From: Candidatus Methylospira mobilis
Lineage (GTDB): Bacteria > Pseudomonadota > Gammaproteobacteria > Methylococcales > Methylococcaceae
NCBI RefSeq assembly: GCF_009498235.1
Contig: NZ_CP044205.1
Span: 1,437,501-1,501,500, forward strand
Reading direction: 5' to 3'
Length of the DNA: 64,000 bases
Part shown: piece after piece, positions 12,701 to 20,825 of the stretch
Numbering within the stretch: the first letter of the stretch is position 1
Layout: each line of letters opens with the position of its first letter
The notes under the pieces: generated by a model
Seen by the model: the letters and a program-made list of their open reading frames with translations, nothing else
Database searches by the model: none
Told to the model about the DNA's origin: nothing
Position numbers and translations under genes: made by a program

Positions 12701-13163
12701 CGCGTTTGACCGCAGGCGCCTCGGTTTGCTGCAAGTGGCCGACGAGTTGTTCAAGCCAGGCCAATACTTCCTGCGGCTGCTTTTCCGGTTCATCCTTTTT
12801 CTGCATCGACATATTATTTTCGGCTATTTGCATCCAATACAAATAGATTGCCGCAATATGTTTACAGCGATATCCGATAGGGCAGGAACACTCCGCTTCG
12901 AAAAGCGTTCCGGACGGCACGGGTGTATAGGTGGCCACCACGGAGTAAGGGCGGCGCGCGCTTCCCTGGATTCTGGCGGTAATCCACTCGGGTCCGAGGT
13001 TCACATCGCTTACCCGCGAAATATAAGGCTTGCCCTTCTCCAGTTCTGCCCTGCCCAGCCAATGGGTTAAATCCTCGAGCGTGAAGCTGGGTTTGTACGA
13101 GCCTCCCTGCCGGGTCAGCCGCGTAGCCAAATTCCCTGATATTTGTTTTTTGGGCGTAGTCAT
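9732..13163 (-). CDS. SNF2-type DEAD/DEAH helicase with SWIM zinc finger
   Basis: A 1143-residue Swi2/Snf2 ATPase that probably moves along or remodels DNA-protein complexes. A SWIM zinc finger is at about 92-102 (CSCPIGYRCKH). The C-terminal half holds the helicase: Walker A in DDMGLGKTAQS, a DEAQ box in LILDEAQS, and the second RecA lobe with LLFSQFTAM and DRAHRIGQEKNVFVYKL. The middle about 500 residues are family-specific. It is the standard proteobacterial SWIM-SNF2 gene and has no restriction partner here, so I do not call it a defence gene. Confidence 0.88.
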   Translation of the reverse strand: MTTPKKQISGNLATRLTRQGGSYKPSFTLEDLTHWLGRAELEKGKPYISRVSDVNLGPEWITARIQGSARRPYSVVATYTPVPSGTLFEAECSCPIGYRCKHIAAIYLYWMQIAENNMSMQKKDEPEKQPQEVLAWLEQLVGHLQQTEAPAVKRVVRKAVVPPKLLYCVRHAGRSCAVSLWKAKQSGTGEWQATESWSNIERALRSPPKFVAEDDLPLLLKLYQSGSARYGSVGSEYLLEGSAAVAFLKTAVSTERLVVFESRTVNNTMRAVSLPLLRAYQLGEVREGRLEWRIRSDGTLHADLQFESEAEILLGSPYWYADHLRREIGPAHIAGVDNKDLSADLMDTLLHAPSLDPVSVPLVARILRDHGLGTLAPAADLSANLQVVEVEPTVRLKMNSIRHQHYVPHPPYHESHLDYAELYFDYQGHVLPRSDKDVFVADAEGTTIHIKRDIMREQTAVELLKQQGLVPLHTITYLHDNHIARTALGLPESTQWIRFVEKTVPELRAQGWDIHYTPDFRHAYQEIDAWHGDLQEDEGGGWFNLAMGIEVSGQRLALQPLLSELFARDRRWLAQGGLDTIADAETVMLIAEGVGRIGVKAERLKPIVSILIDLFGGPAAETMKISSWDAARLEDLAGLADRERWQFKAHEAVAQLARRLRGTDMPEVQAPAGFKAQLRPYQLDGLRWLQYLRSQDLSGVLADDMGLGKTAQSIAHLQTEYEAGRMDRPTLVVMPTSLLFNWNRELTRFAPELKVLTLHGQSRKEIFGGIPEHQVILTTYPLLWRDADELQQYQYHILILDEAQSVKNAASKAAGVVRSLQARHRLALTGTPLENHLGELWSLFDYLLPGFLGDAKEFTKRWRTPIEKQGDRIRADLLARRIRPFILRRKKEDVARELPPKTIIVRTVELEAAQRDLYETVRVAMDEKVRQEIASKGFKRSQIIILDALLKLRQACCDPSLVKLAAARKVKQSAKLELLMEMLPELISEGRRVLLFSQFTAMLETIEIQLAKHKIHYVKLTGSTRDRATPVEQFQAGKVPLFLISLKAGGVGLNLTAADTVIHYDPWWNPAVENQATDRAHRIGQEKNVFVYKLVVAGSIEEKIMALQEKKAALAEGILSEDGGELSKFNENDIAALLEALPE

Positions 13164-13365
13164 CGCAAAAAAGGGTCAAATCCTGAAGGAATCGTCATTC
13201 GAACCATGCATTATACTTCGCGTTCATGTCAGGACAAAGCCATTCCTGTAAAGCATAACAACTTGATTCGATTACCTGCAGGCGTTATCCTTCCTAAAGT
13301 AGCTGCTTTGACCTCAATAGCAGGCAATTCGTCTTAATCCGGAAACAAATCATACAAAACACACC

Positions 13366-14556
13366 ATGAGCATCACATCGTTTAACCCGCCTGTACGCAC
13401 CCTGATGGGACCTGGTCCTTCCGACGTTCACCCCCGTATTCTGGCTGCGATGGCGCGGCCGACCATCGGTCATCTCGATCCTCTGTTCGTGAACATGATG
13501 GACGAGATGAAGGTATTGTTGCAGTACGCCTTTAAAACCGAAAATGCTTTGACGCTGCCGGTTTCCGCGCCGGGTTCGGCCGGTATGGAAACCTGCTTCG
13601 TCAACCTGGTGGAGCCGGGCGACAAGGTAATCGTTTGCCAGAACGGCGTGTTCGGCATGCGCATGACGGAAAATGTCGTGCGCTCGGGCGGAGTCGCTAT
13701 CGTTGTCCAGGATGCCTGGGGGCAGCCGGTCGATCCCAATAAAGTGGAGCAGGCGTTCAAGGAAAATCCTGATGCGCGTTTTCTGGCGTTCGTTCAGGCG
13801 GAAACCTCGACCGGCGCGTATTCCGACGCCAAAACCCTGACCAAACTGGCGCACGGTCACGGCGCGCTGGTCATAGTCGACGCAGTTACCTCGCTCGGCG
13901 GCAGCCAGCTGGAAGTCGACGCGTGGGGCATCGACGCGATTTATTCCGGTTCGCAGAAATGCCTGTCCTGCACCCCTGGCCTTTCCCCGGTCAGTTTCGG
14001 CGAGCGCGCGGTTGAAGTCATCAAGAACCGCAAGACCAAGGTGCAAAGCTGGTTCCTGGACATGAATCTGGTAATGAACTATTGGGGCGGCGGCACCAAA
14101 CGCGCCTACCATCATACCGCGCCGATCAATGCCTTGTACGGCCTGCACGAAGCGCTGGTGATGTTGCAGGACGAAGGCCTGGAGAACTCCTGGACCCGGC
14201 ACACCAACCTGCATCTGGCGCTCAAGGCCGGATTCGAAGCGCTGGGATTGAGCTTCGTAGTGCCGGAAGGTTCCCGTCTGCCCCAGCTTAACTCGGTTAC
14301 CATACCGGAAGGCGTGGACGATGCGCAGGTGCGCGGCACGCTGCTGCAGCGCTACAATCTGGAGATAGGCGCTGGCCTGGGCGATCTGGCTGGAAAAATT
14401 TGGCGTTTCGGCCTGATGGGTCACAGCGCCACGCCGAAAAACGTGATCTTCGCGCTGGCGGCGCTGGAATCGGTATTGACCGAACTGAAAGCGCCGATCA
14501 ACCGCGGCGTTGCGCTGGACGCGGCTCAGCAGGTGCTGCTGGCGAAGGGATACTGA
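13366..14556 (+). CDS. sgaA: Serine-glyoxylate aminotransferase
   Basis: A 396-residue class V PLP aminotransferase. It converts serine and glyoxylate to hydroxypyruvate and glycine, a step of the serine cycle for C1 assimilation; alanine-glyoxylate activity is also possible. The PLP lysine is Lys198 in YSGSQKCLS, preceded by the cofactor Asp in VIVDAVTSLGG. The opening PGPSDVHPRIL is typical of the family. It is followed 3 bp later by psd. The presence of this gene is the main hint that the host is methylotrophic. Confidence 0.88.
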   Translation: MSITSFNPPVRTLMGPGPSDVHPRILAAMARPTIGHLDPLFVNMMDEMKVLLQYAFKTENALTLPVSAPGSAGMETCFVNLVEPGDKVIVCQNGVFGMRMTENVVRSGGVAIVVQDAWGQPVDPNKVEQAFKENPDARFLAFVQAETSTGAYSDAKTLTKLAHGHGALVIVDAVTSLGGSQLEVDAWGIDAIYSGSQKCLSCTPGLSPVSFGERAVEVIKNRKTKVQSWFLDMNLVMNYWGGGTKRAYHHTAPINALYGLHEALVMLQDEGLENSWTRHTNLHLALKAGFEALGLSFVVPEGSRLPQLNSVTIPEGVDDAQVRGTLLQRYNLEIGAGLGDLAGKIWRFGLMGHSATPKNVIFALAALESVLTELKAPINRGVALDAAQQVLLAKGY

Positions 14557-14559
14557 GCC

Positions 14560-15417
14560 ATGGCTTGCGCATGCATGGAGCGCCTGACCAGCGCGATACA
14601 ATACCTGCTGCCTCATCATTTGCTGTCGCGCGGGATGCATGCGCTGGCGCGTTGCCAGAACACCGCGCTGAAGAATGCCTTGATCAGCCGCGTCGTAAAG
14701 CTTTACGGCGTCAACGTCGGCGAAGCGCTGGAGCCCGATCCGTTGGCCTATCCGAGTTTCAATGCGTTCTTCACGCGCGCATTGAAGCTTGGCGCAAGGC
14801 CGCTGGACCCGACGCCGGGCGCGATTTTGTGTCCGGCGGACGGCGCTGTCAGCCAGTTAGGCGACATTAACGACGGCACGATCTTTCAGGCGAAAGGACA
14901 CAGTTACAGCGTCACAGAACTATTGGGCGGCGATGCCGGATTGGCGCAGCCGTTTCTGGACGGCAAGTTTGCAACGATTTATCTGTCGCCCAGGGATTAC
15001 CATCGCCTGCATATGCCGCTGTCGGGCCGTCTGCGCGACATGCAGCATGTGCCGGGCAGGCTGTTCAGCGTCAATGCCGCAACGGCGCGCAATGTTCCCA
15101 GACTGTTTGCGCGCAACGAACGCGTTGCCGCGTTTTTCGATACCGAGGCCGGCCCGATGGCGTTGGTCCTGGTCGGCGCGATATTCGTATCCAGCATCGA
15201 AACGGTATGGCATGGCGAAGTAACTCCGCCGTCAAGTTCCACAGTGCGCCGCTGGCATTACGACGATGGCGTCCGGCTGGAGCAAGGCGCTGAAATAGGG
15301 CGCTTCAACATGGGGTCCACCATTATCGTGCTGCTGGGTAAACAGGCCGGAAACTGGCTTGAAGGTTTGGGCGCAGGCGACAGCGTGCGCATGGGGCAGC
15401 TGTTGGGAACATGCTGA
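14560..15417 (+). CDS. psd: Phosphatidylserine decarboxylase proenzyme
   Basis: A 285-residue inner-membrane enzyme making phosphatidylethanolamine. The sequence tracks E. coli Psd closely: PADGAVSQLG, LSPRDYHRLHMP, NVPRLFARNERV and SIETVWHGEVTPP. The self-cleavage site that forms the pyruvoyl group is MGST (near 256) rather than the usual LGST; Gly and Ser are intact. It ends soon after this motif and lacks the E. coli C-terminal extension. An in-frame ATG 15 bases later (14575) aligns as well with the family start. Confidence 0.95.
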   Translation: MACACMERLTSAIQYLLPHHLLSRGMHALARCQNTALKNALISRVVKLYGVNVGEALEPDPLAYPSFNAFFTRALKLGARPLDPTPGAILCPADGAVSQLGDINDGTIFQAKGHSYSVTELLGGDAGLAQPFLDGKFATIYLSPRDYHRLHMPLSGRLRDMQHVPGRLFSVNAATARNVPRLFARNERVAAFFDTEAGPMALVLVGAIFVSSIETVWHGEVTPPSSSTVRRWHYDDGVRLEQGAEIGRFNMGSTIIVLLGKQAGNWLEGLGAGDSVRMGQLLGTC

Positions 15418-15424
15418 GTAAGCA

Positions 15425-16387
15425 GTGAAAAAAATCCGGTTGCGAACGATGACGCTGCTCATTCCGCCCCTGGTCTGGCTGGGGTGGTATTTCCTGCCGC
15501 AACAATCGCCGCTGCCGGTATTGCTGGAGCACTGGCGCATCGCCCTGACCATGGCTTTCGGTTCGTTTATCGGCGGAGCGACCAGCGAAGCGGGCGGAGC
15601 GGTAGCTTTCCCTGTATTCACCAAGATACTGGCGATTCCGCCAAAACACGCCAAACTGTTTTCCCTCGCCACCCAAAGCATAGGCATGGGCTCGGCGTTT
15701 CTCACCATACTGCTGTTGCGCATACGCGTGGAATGGCGCGCCATATTCTGGGTCGTACCCGGTTCCATACCCATGTTGTATGTTGGCTTGAACCTGGCCG
15801 GGGCGCTGCCGGCGAGCGCGGTCCGCATCCTTTTTACCGTAGTGCAATGCAGCTTTGCGCTTGCGCTCTATCTGCATAACCGCAATCCGGCACAAAGCCG
15901 CCACGATTGCTTGCCGCGATGCGAAATCAGGGAGCGAAGCATTTTGCTGGTTTTCGGCATGGCCGGCGGATTGATCAGCGGACTATTGGGCAGCGGTCTG
16001 GAAATTATCGTGTTTTCGGTGTTGGTGCTGCTGTTTCGCTTGTGCGAGAAAACCGCTACGCCGACCGTTATCGTGATGATGGTGCTGACGACCTGGGCCG
16101 GTTTTGCGATGATAGTGTCCAGGGGCGAGTTCGTCGCGCCGGTCACCGAATACTGGCTGGCCGCCATCCCCATCGTCGTCGTGGGAGGGCCGCTGGGCGT
16201 TTACGCTTGTTCCCATATGCCGCGAATAATCATAGTCCGTGTGCTGATAGGCTTGATTCTGGCGGAGTTGATATCGTCGCTGCTGCTGATTCCGCTTGAT
16301 CGCGCCACAGCCGTTGGAGCATTGGTTTTATTTCTGGCTTTTTCCGGCATTTATTACCGGATGTCTTTATCGCAACGCTATCGGTAG
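15425..16387 (+). CDS. TauE/SafE-family sulfite/anion exporter
   Basis: A 320-residue integral membrane protein with about eight hydrophobic segments. Two related halves begin with AFGSFIGGATSEAGGAVAFP and GMAGGLISGLLGSGLEI, the repeated pattern of TauE/SafE proteins, which export sulfite, sulfoacetate or related anions. It starts 7 bp after psd and is probably transcribed with it. The substrate is not predictable. Confidence 0.82.
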   Translation: MKKIRLRTMTLLIPPLVWLGWYFLPQQSPLPVLLEHWRIALTMAFGSFIGGATSEAGGAVAFPVFTKILAIPPKHAKLFSLATQSIGMGSAFLTILLLRIRVEWRAIFWVVPGSIPMLYVGLNLAGALPASAVRILFTVVQCSFALALYLHNRNPAQSRHDCLPRCEIRERSILLVFGMAGGLISGLLGSGLEIIVFSVLVLLFRLCEKTATPTVIVMMVLTTWAGFAMIVSRGEFVAPVTEYWLAAIPIVVVGGPLGVYACSHMPRIIIVRVLIGLILAELISSLLLIPLDRATAVGALVLFLAFSGIYYRMSLSQRYR

Positions 16388-16506
16388 AACCTGACCCGAC
16401 ACGATCAATACGGCAGACTCAAGCCGTCATTCCCGTCTGATGCTCACCACATACCCCAGATCAAGTCCAGGGCAGACGTTGTGGTACAAGTAGGCGGGGT
16501 AGTTGT

Positions 16507-16918
16507 TTACCAGGGGGTTACCAGCGGGATGACTTTTCTTCCATGACGACGGTAGATATGAAAATCACTGTCCAAGGTCAGAACCCGGCATGGCTCGTTC
16601 AACTCAGCGAGTCGAATCAGGCAGGCATCGGCCAATGACGCGGGGATATTATCGTACCGTTGAAACAGTGCGCGAACGGCTGCAACTTCGTTACTCAGCG
16701 ACATCGCCACCAGCACCACGCCTCGCTCAATCAAAGCCAGAGCCTTGGCTGGATCAAAACCGGCGCGTGCCAGCAGAAAACAGGTAAGCGGCAACGACAG
16801 CTTCGCAGGTCAGAAACGGGCCGGCATACATGGCAAACTGTGCCTTTGCCCACTCATGATAGCTATCGCCTCGGCAATGCAGGGCAACCCAAGGGCCTGT
16901 ATCCAAAAGCAAATGCAC
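16507..16918 (-). pseudogene. Frameshifted PIN-domain (VapC-like) toxin
   Basis: The 5' part, from a GTG at 16918, reads HLLLDTGPWVALHCRGDS with the first PIN aspartate. The 3' part, in another frame, reads LTCFLLARAGFDPAKA and then carries ADACLIRLAE and LTLDSDFHIYRR with the remaining acidic residues. The two frames meet near 16790-16800; one base removed (or two added) would give about 136 residues, normal for VapC. The GTG follows the antitoxin stop by 3 bases. Either the toxin is dead or the read has an indel. Confidence 0.7.
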
Positions 16919-16921
16919 TGC

Positions 16922-17170
16922 TCAGACGCGCCCAAAAGAGGCCAAATGACTTGGATTGGAAGACAAATCGGCTGGTCCTCCCGAAAAACAGCCTACCAAA
17001 TCGTCGGCTTGGTCAAGCGCCGAAACAAAATGTGCGGACGACATGCGTTGCCGCAGATACATATTCAGCGCCCGCCGCACCAACTCCGACTTACTCAGAT
17101 GCTCTTGCGCGCTGGCCTGAAGAATTGCAGCTTCAAGCTGCGGGGTAATTTTGATGGTCAAAGTATTCAT
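16922..17170 (-). CDS. Ribbon-helix-helix antitoxin (CopG/VapB-like)
   Basis: An 82-residue protein with an N-terminal ribbon-helix-helix: the strand MNTLTIKITPQLEAAIL, then a helix-turn-helix around HLSKSELVRRALNMYL. The C-terminal tail is the part expected to wrap the toxin. It stands directly upstream of the broken PIN toxin. Such antitoxins repress their own operon, probably through the gap upstream of 17170. Confidence 0.78.
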   Translation of the reverse strand: MNTLTIKITPQLEAAILQASAQEHLSKSELVRRALNMYLRQRMSSAHFVSALDQADDLVGCFSGGPADLSSNPSHLASFGRV

Positions 17171-17278
17171 GGGTAAATAATATCTGACGGCAGCACGTAT
17201 TACAAACAGGTTTCTGTTGCATTCTTAATGATTTGCACTGAGTACAATCCTTTTGATGAAGCTCTGTTAAAACGCTTT

Positions 17279-17334
17279 GTAGGAGCGGGCTTAGCCCGCG
17301 AACAGGCCAATCGCGGGCTAAAGCCCGCTCCTGC
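17279..17334. repeat. REP-type palindrome
   Basis: Two arms, GTAGGAGCGGGCTTAGCCCG at 17279 and its near-perfect inverse CGGGCTAAAGCCCGCTCCTG ending near 17333, separated by about ten bases. The core resembles extragenic palindromes found in many copies in gammaproteobacterial genomes. It sits between the toxin-antitoxin locus and the flavoprotein gene. Only one copy is in this window. Confidence 0.75.
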
Positions 17335-17487
17335 AAGGATAGGTAATGGCAGTTGAACCGTTGCAAGATATTTGGTTCTGAATGAAACGGGTTCCACGCA
17401 TTTTCCTGATGCTTGAATTTGCGCTATTGTAGCGTGTCTGCAATGGAGTGGAATACAGGACTCGTTATTGGCACATGCACTGACACT

Positions 17488-18810
17488 ATGACTATAAGCA
17501 ATACCGAAATACCCTGCTCATGCGATGTGTTGGTCATCGGCGGCGGCCCGGCGGGTTCCAGCGTAGCCGCCCTGCTGGCGAGAGATGGGATCGACGTCGT
17601 GTTGCTGGAAAAGGCCTTGCACCCGCGCCCGCAGGTCGGCGAAAGCCTGATCCCGCATTTCTGGAAATACGCCGACCTGACCGGCGCAACGCCGCTGATC
17701 GAATCCGAAGGGTTTGTCGCCAAGGCGGGAGGGATTACCGTATGGAACGGCAAAATCCATCGCATCGCATTTTCCGAGTTCGGTTTTACCCGTCCCGCGC
17801 TGCATGTGGAACGCGATGTTTTCGACGATCTGCTGCTGCGCCATGCGGTGTCGTCCGGTGCGCGCGTTTATCAGCAGATTGCGGTGAAAGAGGTTAACTT
17901 TTCCTCCGAAGCGCGTCCGCTGGTTCATTACCTGGACAAGCGCGGCGACAAAGCAGGGGAGGGGCGTATCGCCTGCCGTTACGTCATCGACGCCAGCGGC
18001 AACGGCGCGGTGCTGGCGGGGCAGTTCGGCAGCAAGCGCCTGATCGATACGCGCATGCGTTTCCTGTCGCTGTGGGGGTATTTCCGCAACTCCCGTTATG
18101 TCGGCGCCGACGGCAAAAGCCATGCGCCGGAAGACATCGGCGCGATCAAGCCAGTCACCTTTGTAACCTCGTTCGAGGACGGCTGGATTTGGCATATCGC
18201 GATGCGCAAGCTGACCAGCGTCGGCGTCGTCCTGCATACCGACAGAGCGCGCGGTATGAACGGGAGCGAACGGGAACAGTTTTTTCTGGAAACCTGCCGC
18301 AAAACGCCCTATATCGATCGCCTGCTGGATGCGGCGGAATATCAGGAGGGCTTGTACTGCGAACGTCCGGACTACTCCTATTATTCGACGCGGCTGTGCG
18401 GAGAAAACTTTTATCTGCTCGGCGACGCGGCGTCTTTTGTCGATCCCATTTACTCACACGGCGTGCTGAATGCGTTTTACAATGCCGCGATGGCCGCCGT
18501 GGCGGTGCGCGAATCCCTGCGCGATCCGGCGCGCCGCGCCCGCCATGCGCAGTTGTGCGAAAACCGCATGCGGCAGTTTTACGGCTTCTCGCGCGCGCTG
18601 GCGCTTGGCGAATTCGGTGGCGACGGCGTGGATGCCGATCTGGTCAAGCACCTGATGCGCTCGGTTCCCCGGCGCGAGCTGGATTTGATGCTGGCCGCTT
18701 CGTATATGTCCGAGCGCGCCGGAAATTTCCACCGACTGATCGAGGATGCCGGGTTGCAACATACCGAGGCTCCGGACAAGATACATTTCATGTCGCGGCT
18801 GGAGTTGTGA
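17488..18810 (+). CDS. FAD-dependent oxidoreductase (halogenase-like)
   Basis: A protein of about 440 residues with an N-terminal FAD-binding GxGxxG motif (CDVLVIGGGPAGSSVA) and a second FAD motif (YLLGDAASFVDPIYSHGV) near 320, the pattern of the tryptophan-halogenase/geranylgeranyl-reductase group. Aryl-polyene and xanthomonadin clusters usually contain such a flavoprotein of unknown exact role. I prefer the ATG at 17488, just before the Rossmann strand; a TTG at 17413 and an ATG at 17443 would add 25 or 15 residues. A diverged copy of its 3' end lies at 25469. Confidence 0.75.
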   Translation: MTISNTEIPCSCDVLVIGGGPAGSSVAALLARDGIDVVLLEKALHPRPQVGESLIPHFWKYADLTGATPLIESEGFVAKAGGITVWNGKIHRIAFSEFGFTRPALHVERDVFDDLLLRHAVSSGARVYQQIAVKEVNFSSEARPLVHYLDKRGDKAGEGRIACRYVIDASGNGAVLAGQFGSKRLIDTRMRFLSLWGYFRNSRYVGADGKSHAPEDIGAIKPVTFVTSFEDGWIWHIAMRKLTSVGVVLHTDRARGMNGSEREQFFLETCRKTPYIDRLLDAAEYQEGLYCERPDYSYYSTRLCGENFYLLGDAASFVDPIYSHGVLNAFYNAAMAAVAVRESLRDPARRARHAQLCENRMRQFYGFSRALALGEFGGDGVDADLVKHLMRSVPRRELDLMLAASYMSERAGNFHRLIEDAGLQHTEAPDKIHFMSRLEL

Positions 18811-18951
18811 CATGTCGGCGGCTCCCCCTCTTCCTTTTATCATCAATCTGAATGTACTACGAATGCATGGAAGCTGGGATAATGAAACAGGTTTTCCGCT
18901 ATCCATCGAAATTAATGCATGCGCTGGGTGAAATCGTCTCGCGAGATCGAC

Positions 18952-20667
18952 ATGGCCGCCACCAATTTCAAAACAGAAAACAATATCTTCCGTAAGCTGA
19001 TCGGAAACGGGCTGACCTACTGCATACCCAGATTCCAGCGCGATTACAGTTGGACGGCGGATGAGTGGGAAGATTTGTGGCTGGATTTGCTCGGCACTCT
19101 GCAGCCGGAAGGCGAACCGTCGCATTATATGGGCTATCTGGTTCTGCAATCGGCGGACGATAAAACGTTTGCGGTGATTGACGGTCAGCAGCGTCTTACC
19201 ACCTTGAGCATCATCATCCTTGCCATATTGAAAAACCTTCAGCGCCAGATCGACGCCAAAAACGACGCGGAAGCCAATCAGCAACGGCTGCAACAAATCC
19301 GCCAAGCCTACATCGGTTATCTCGATCCCGTTACCCTGGTTTCGCGGCCCAAGCTGACGCTCAACCGCAACAACAACGACTATTATCAGAATTATCTGGT
19401 TACCTTGGGCCATCTACCGGTGCGAGGTTTCCGCAGTTCCGAACACCTGTTGCGCAAGGCATTCGAATGGTTCGACAAACGCGTTGCCGATTACATCAAA
19501 CCGAGCGCCGGCAATGAAGGCATGCGGCTGGCGCAATTGGCGGAGGATATCAGCGACCGTCTGTTTTTTACCGTGATCACCGTTACCGATGAACTCAACG
19601 CCTATAAAGTATTCGAAACCTTGAACGCGCGAGGCGTGCGTCTATCCGCCACCGATTTGCTGAAAAACTACCTGTTTTCGGTATTGGATCGACAAGGCCA
19701 AAACGATCACGAATTACGCAATTTGGAAGATCGCTGGGAAGCCATGGTCGGGCGTTTGGGCGCTGAAAGTTTTCCGGACTTTTTGCGGGTGCATTGGAAC
19801 AGTCGCCGCTCATTTGCACGGCAGGCCGAATTGTTCAAAACCATACGCAGCCGCATCGACACGCGGGAAGCGGTCTTTCAACTGCTACGGGACATGGAGC
19901 AGGATCTGGACGCTTATCTGGCCTTGTCGTCGCCTGAGGCGTCCGATTGGCCGCCCGACGCGAAAATCCTGGCGAGCACCCTGCGCACCTTCAATGTGCG
20001 CCAACCTTACCCCTTGCTGCTGGCGGCAAAGCGCCAATTCAACGAAACCGACTTTATCGGGTTGTTGCGCGCCTGCGTGGTGATTTCCATGCGCTTCAAC
20101 GTCATCGGCAGCTACAGCACGGCGGAGCAGGAACGCACCTACAATGCCGTTGCAGAACGTATCGCCAAGGTTGAGATCACCGCGCTGGGTCAGGCGCTAC
20201 CGGCGATGTCGAGTATCTACCCGAACGATGCGGCATTCCGCGCCGCATTTGCCGAAAAAACCATACGCACTACGCTGCCGCGCAATAATCGCGTTGTGCG
20301 CTACATCCTGTGCACGCTGGAAAAACATTTGTCGGGAGTGGAGCTGAGTTTTACCAGCGACAGTTTCAATGTCGAGCATGTTCTCCCGCAACGGCCGCAG
20401 TCAGGCTGGGATGCATTCAGCGACGAAGAAGCCGATGCACTGGCCTACCGTCTCGGCAACATGACGCTGTTGCAAAGCGGCGTCAACAAGGATTTGGGCA
20501 ATGTGGCCTATGGCGTCAAACGCCCGGTTTACCAGGACAGTCAGTTCGCCATCACTCGCAAAATTGCCGAGGATAATGCAGAGTGGACGCCCGAGCGCAT
20601 CGGCGCGCACCAGAGCTGGATGGCGAATCAGGCTACTTCTATTTGGCGGATCGGGCAGTTGGGCTAA
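18952..20667 (+). CDS. DUF262/DUF1524 protein (GmrSD-like)
   Basis: A 571-residue protein with the two-domain layout of GmrSD type IV restriction enzymes. The N-terminal DUF262 region contains the ParB-like nucleotide-binding motif DGQQRLTTL (near 77-85) after YCIPRFQRDYSW. The C-terminal DUF1524 region holds a His-Me finger-like segment NVEHVLPQRPQ and GNMTLLQSGVNKDLG. GmrSD cleaves DNA with modified cytosine, so an anti-phage role is likely by family but not shown. The ATG at 18952 is preferred to 18919 because homology begins there. Confidence 0.8.
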   Translation: MAATNFKTENNIFRKLIGNGLTYCIPRFQRDYSWTADEWEDLWLDLLGTLQPEGEPSHYMGYLVLQSADDKTFAVIDGQQRLTTLSIIILAILKNLQRQIDAKNDAEANQQRLQQIRQAYIGYLDPVTLVSRPKLTLNRNNNDYYQNYLVTLGHLPVRGFRSSEHLLRKAFEWFDKRVADYIKPSAGNEGMRLAQLAEDISDRLFFTVITVTDELNAYKVFETLNARGVRLSATDLLKNYLFSVLDRQGQNDHELRNLEDRWEAMVGRLGAESFPDFLRVHWNSRRSFARQAELFKTIRSRIDTREAVFQLLRDMEQDLDAYLALSSPEASDWPPDAKILASTLRTFNVRQPYPLLLAAKRQFNETDFIGLLRACVVISMRFNVIGSYSTAEQERTYNAVAERIAKVEITALGQALPAMSSIYPNDAAFRAAFAEKTIRTTLPRNNRVVRYILCTLEKHLSGVELSFTSDSFNVEHVLPQRPQSGWDAFSDEEADALAYRLGNMTLLQSGVNKDLGNVAYGVKRPVYQDSQFAITRKIAEDNAEWTPERIGAHQSWMANQATSIWRIGQLG

Positions 20668-20825
20668 CTGGCGAATTGCAGGAAAAATGGTTGTGGAAGA
20701 CCTTGATGGAACCGGTCCTGGAGTTTTCCAGGAACGCTTTCCATCAGTCCTGATATTGTAGCTGCTGTACTGCCCACAGTTTCGTATATCGACTTTGACG
20801 CGCCCATAAATATAAGGATACACAA

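Noticed and set aside
9732-13163. SNF2 helicase as a defence gene (DISARM-type)
   Set aside because: SWIM-SNF2 proteins are widespread housekeeping-like genes, and no methylase or PLD partner is adjacent.
13294-14640. A 448-codon open frame antisense to the serine-glyoxylate aminotransferase gene
   Set aside because: It mirrors a clear enzyme gene with intact motifs and is rich in Arg, His and Gln as shadow frames are in this genome.
16420-16500. A second REP-like palindrome (ATACCCCAGATCAAGTCCAG region)
   Set aside because: Only a short imperfect palindrome with no second copy in the window; too weak to list.
18454-19413. A 319-codon minus-strand frame across the flavoprotein and DUF262 genes
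   Set aside because: It spans the boundary of two supported plus-strand genes and has no recognisable domain.
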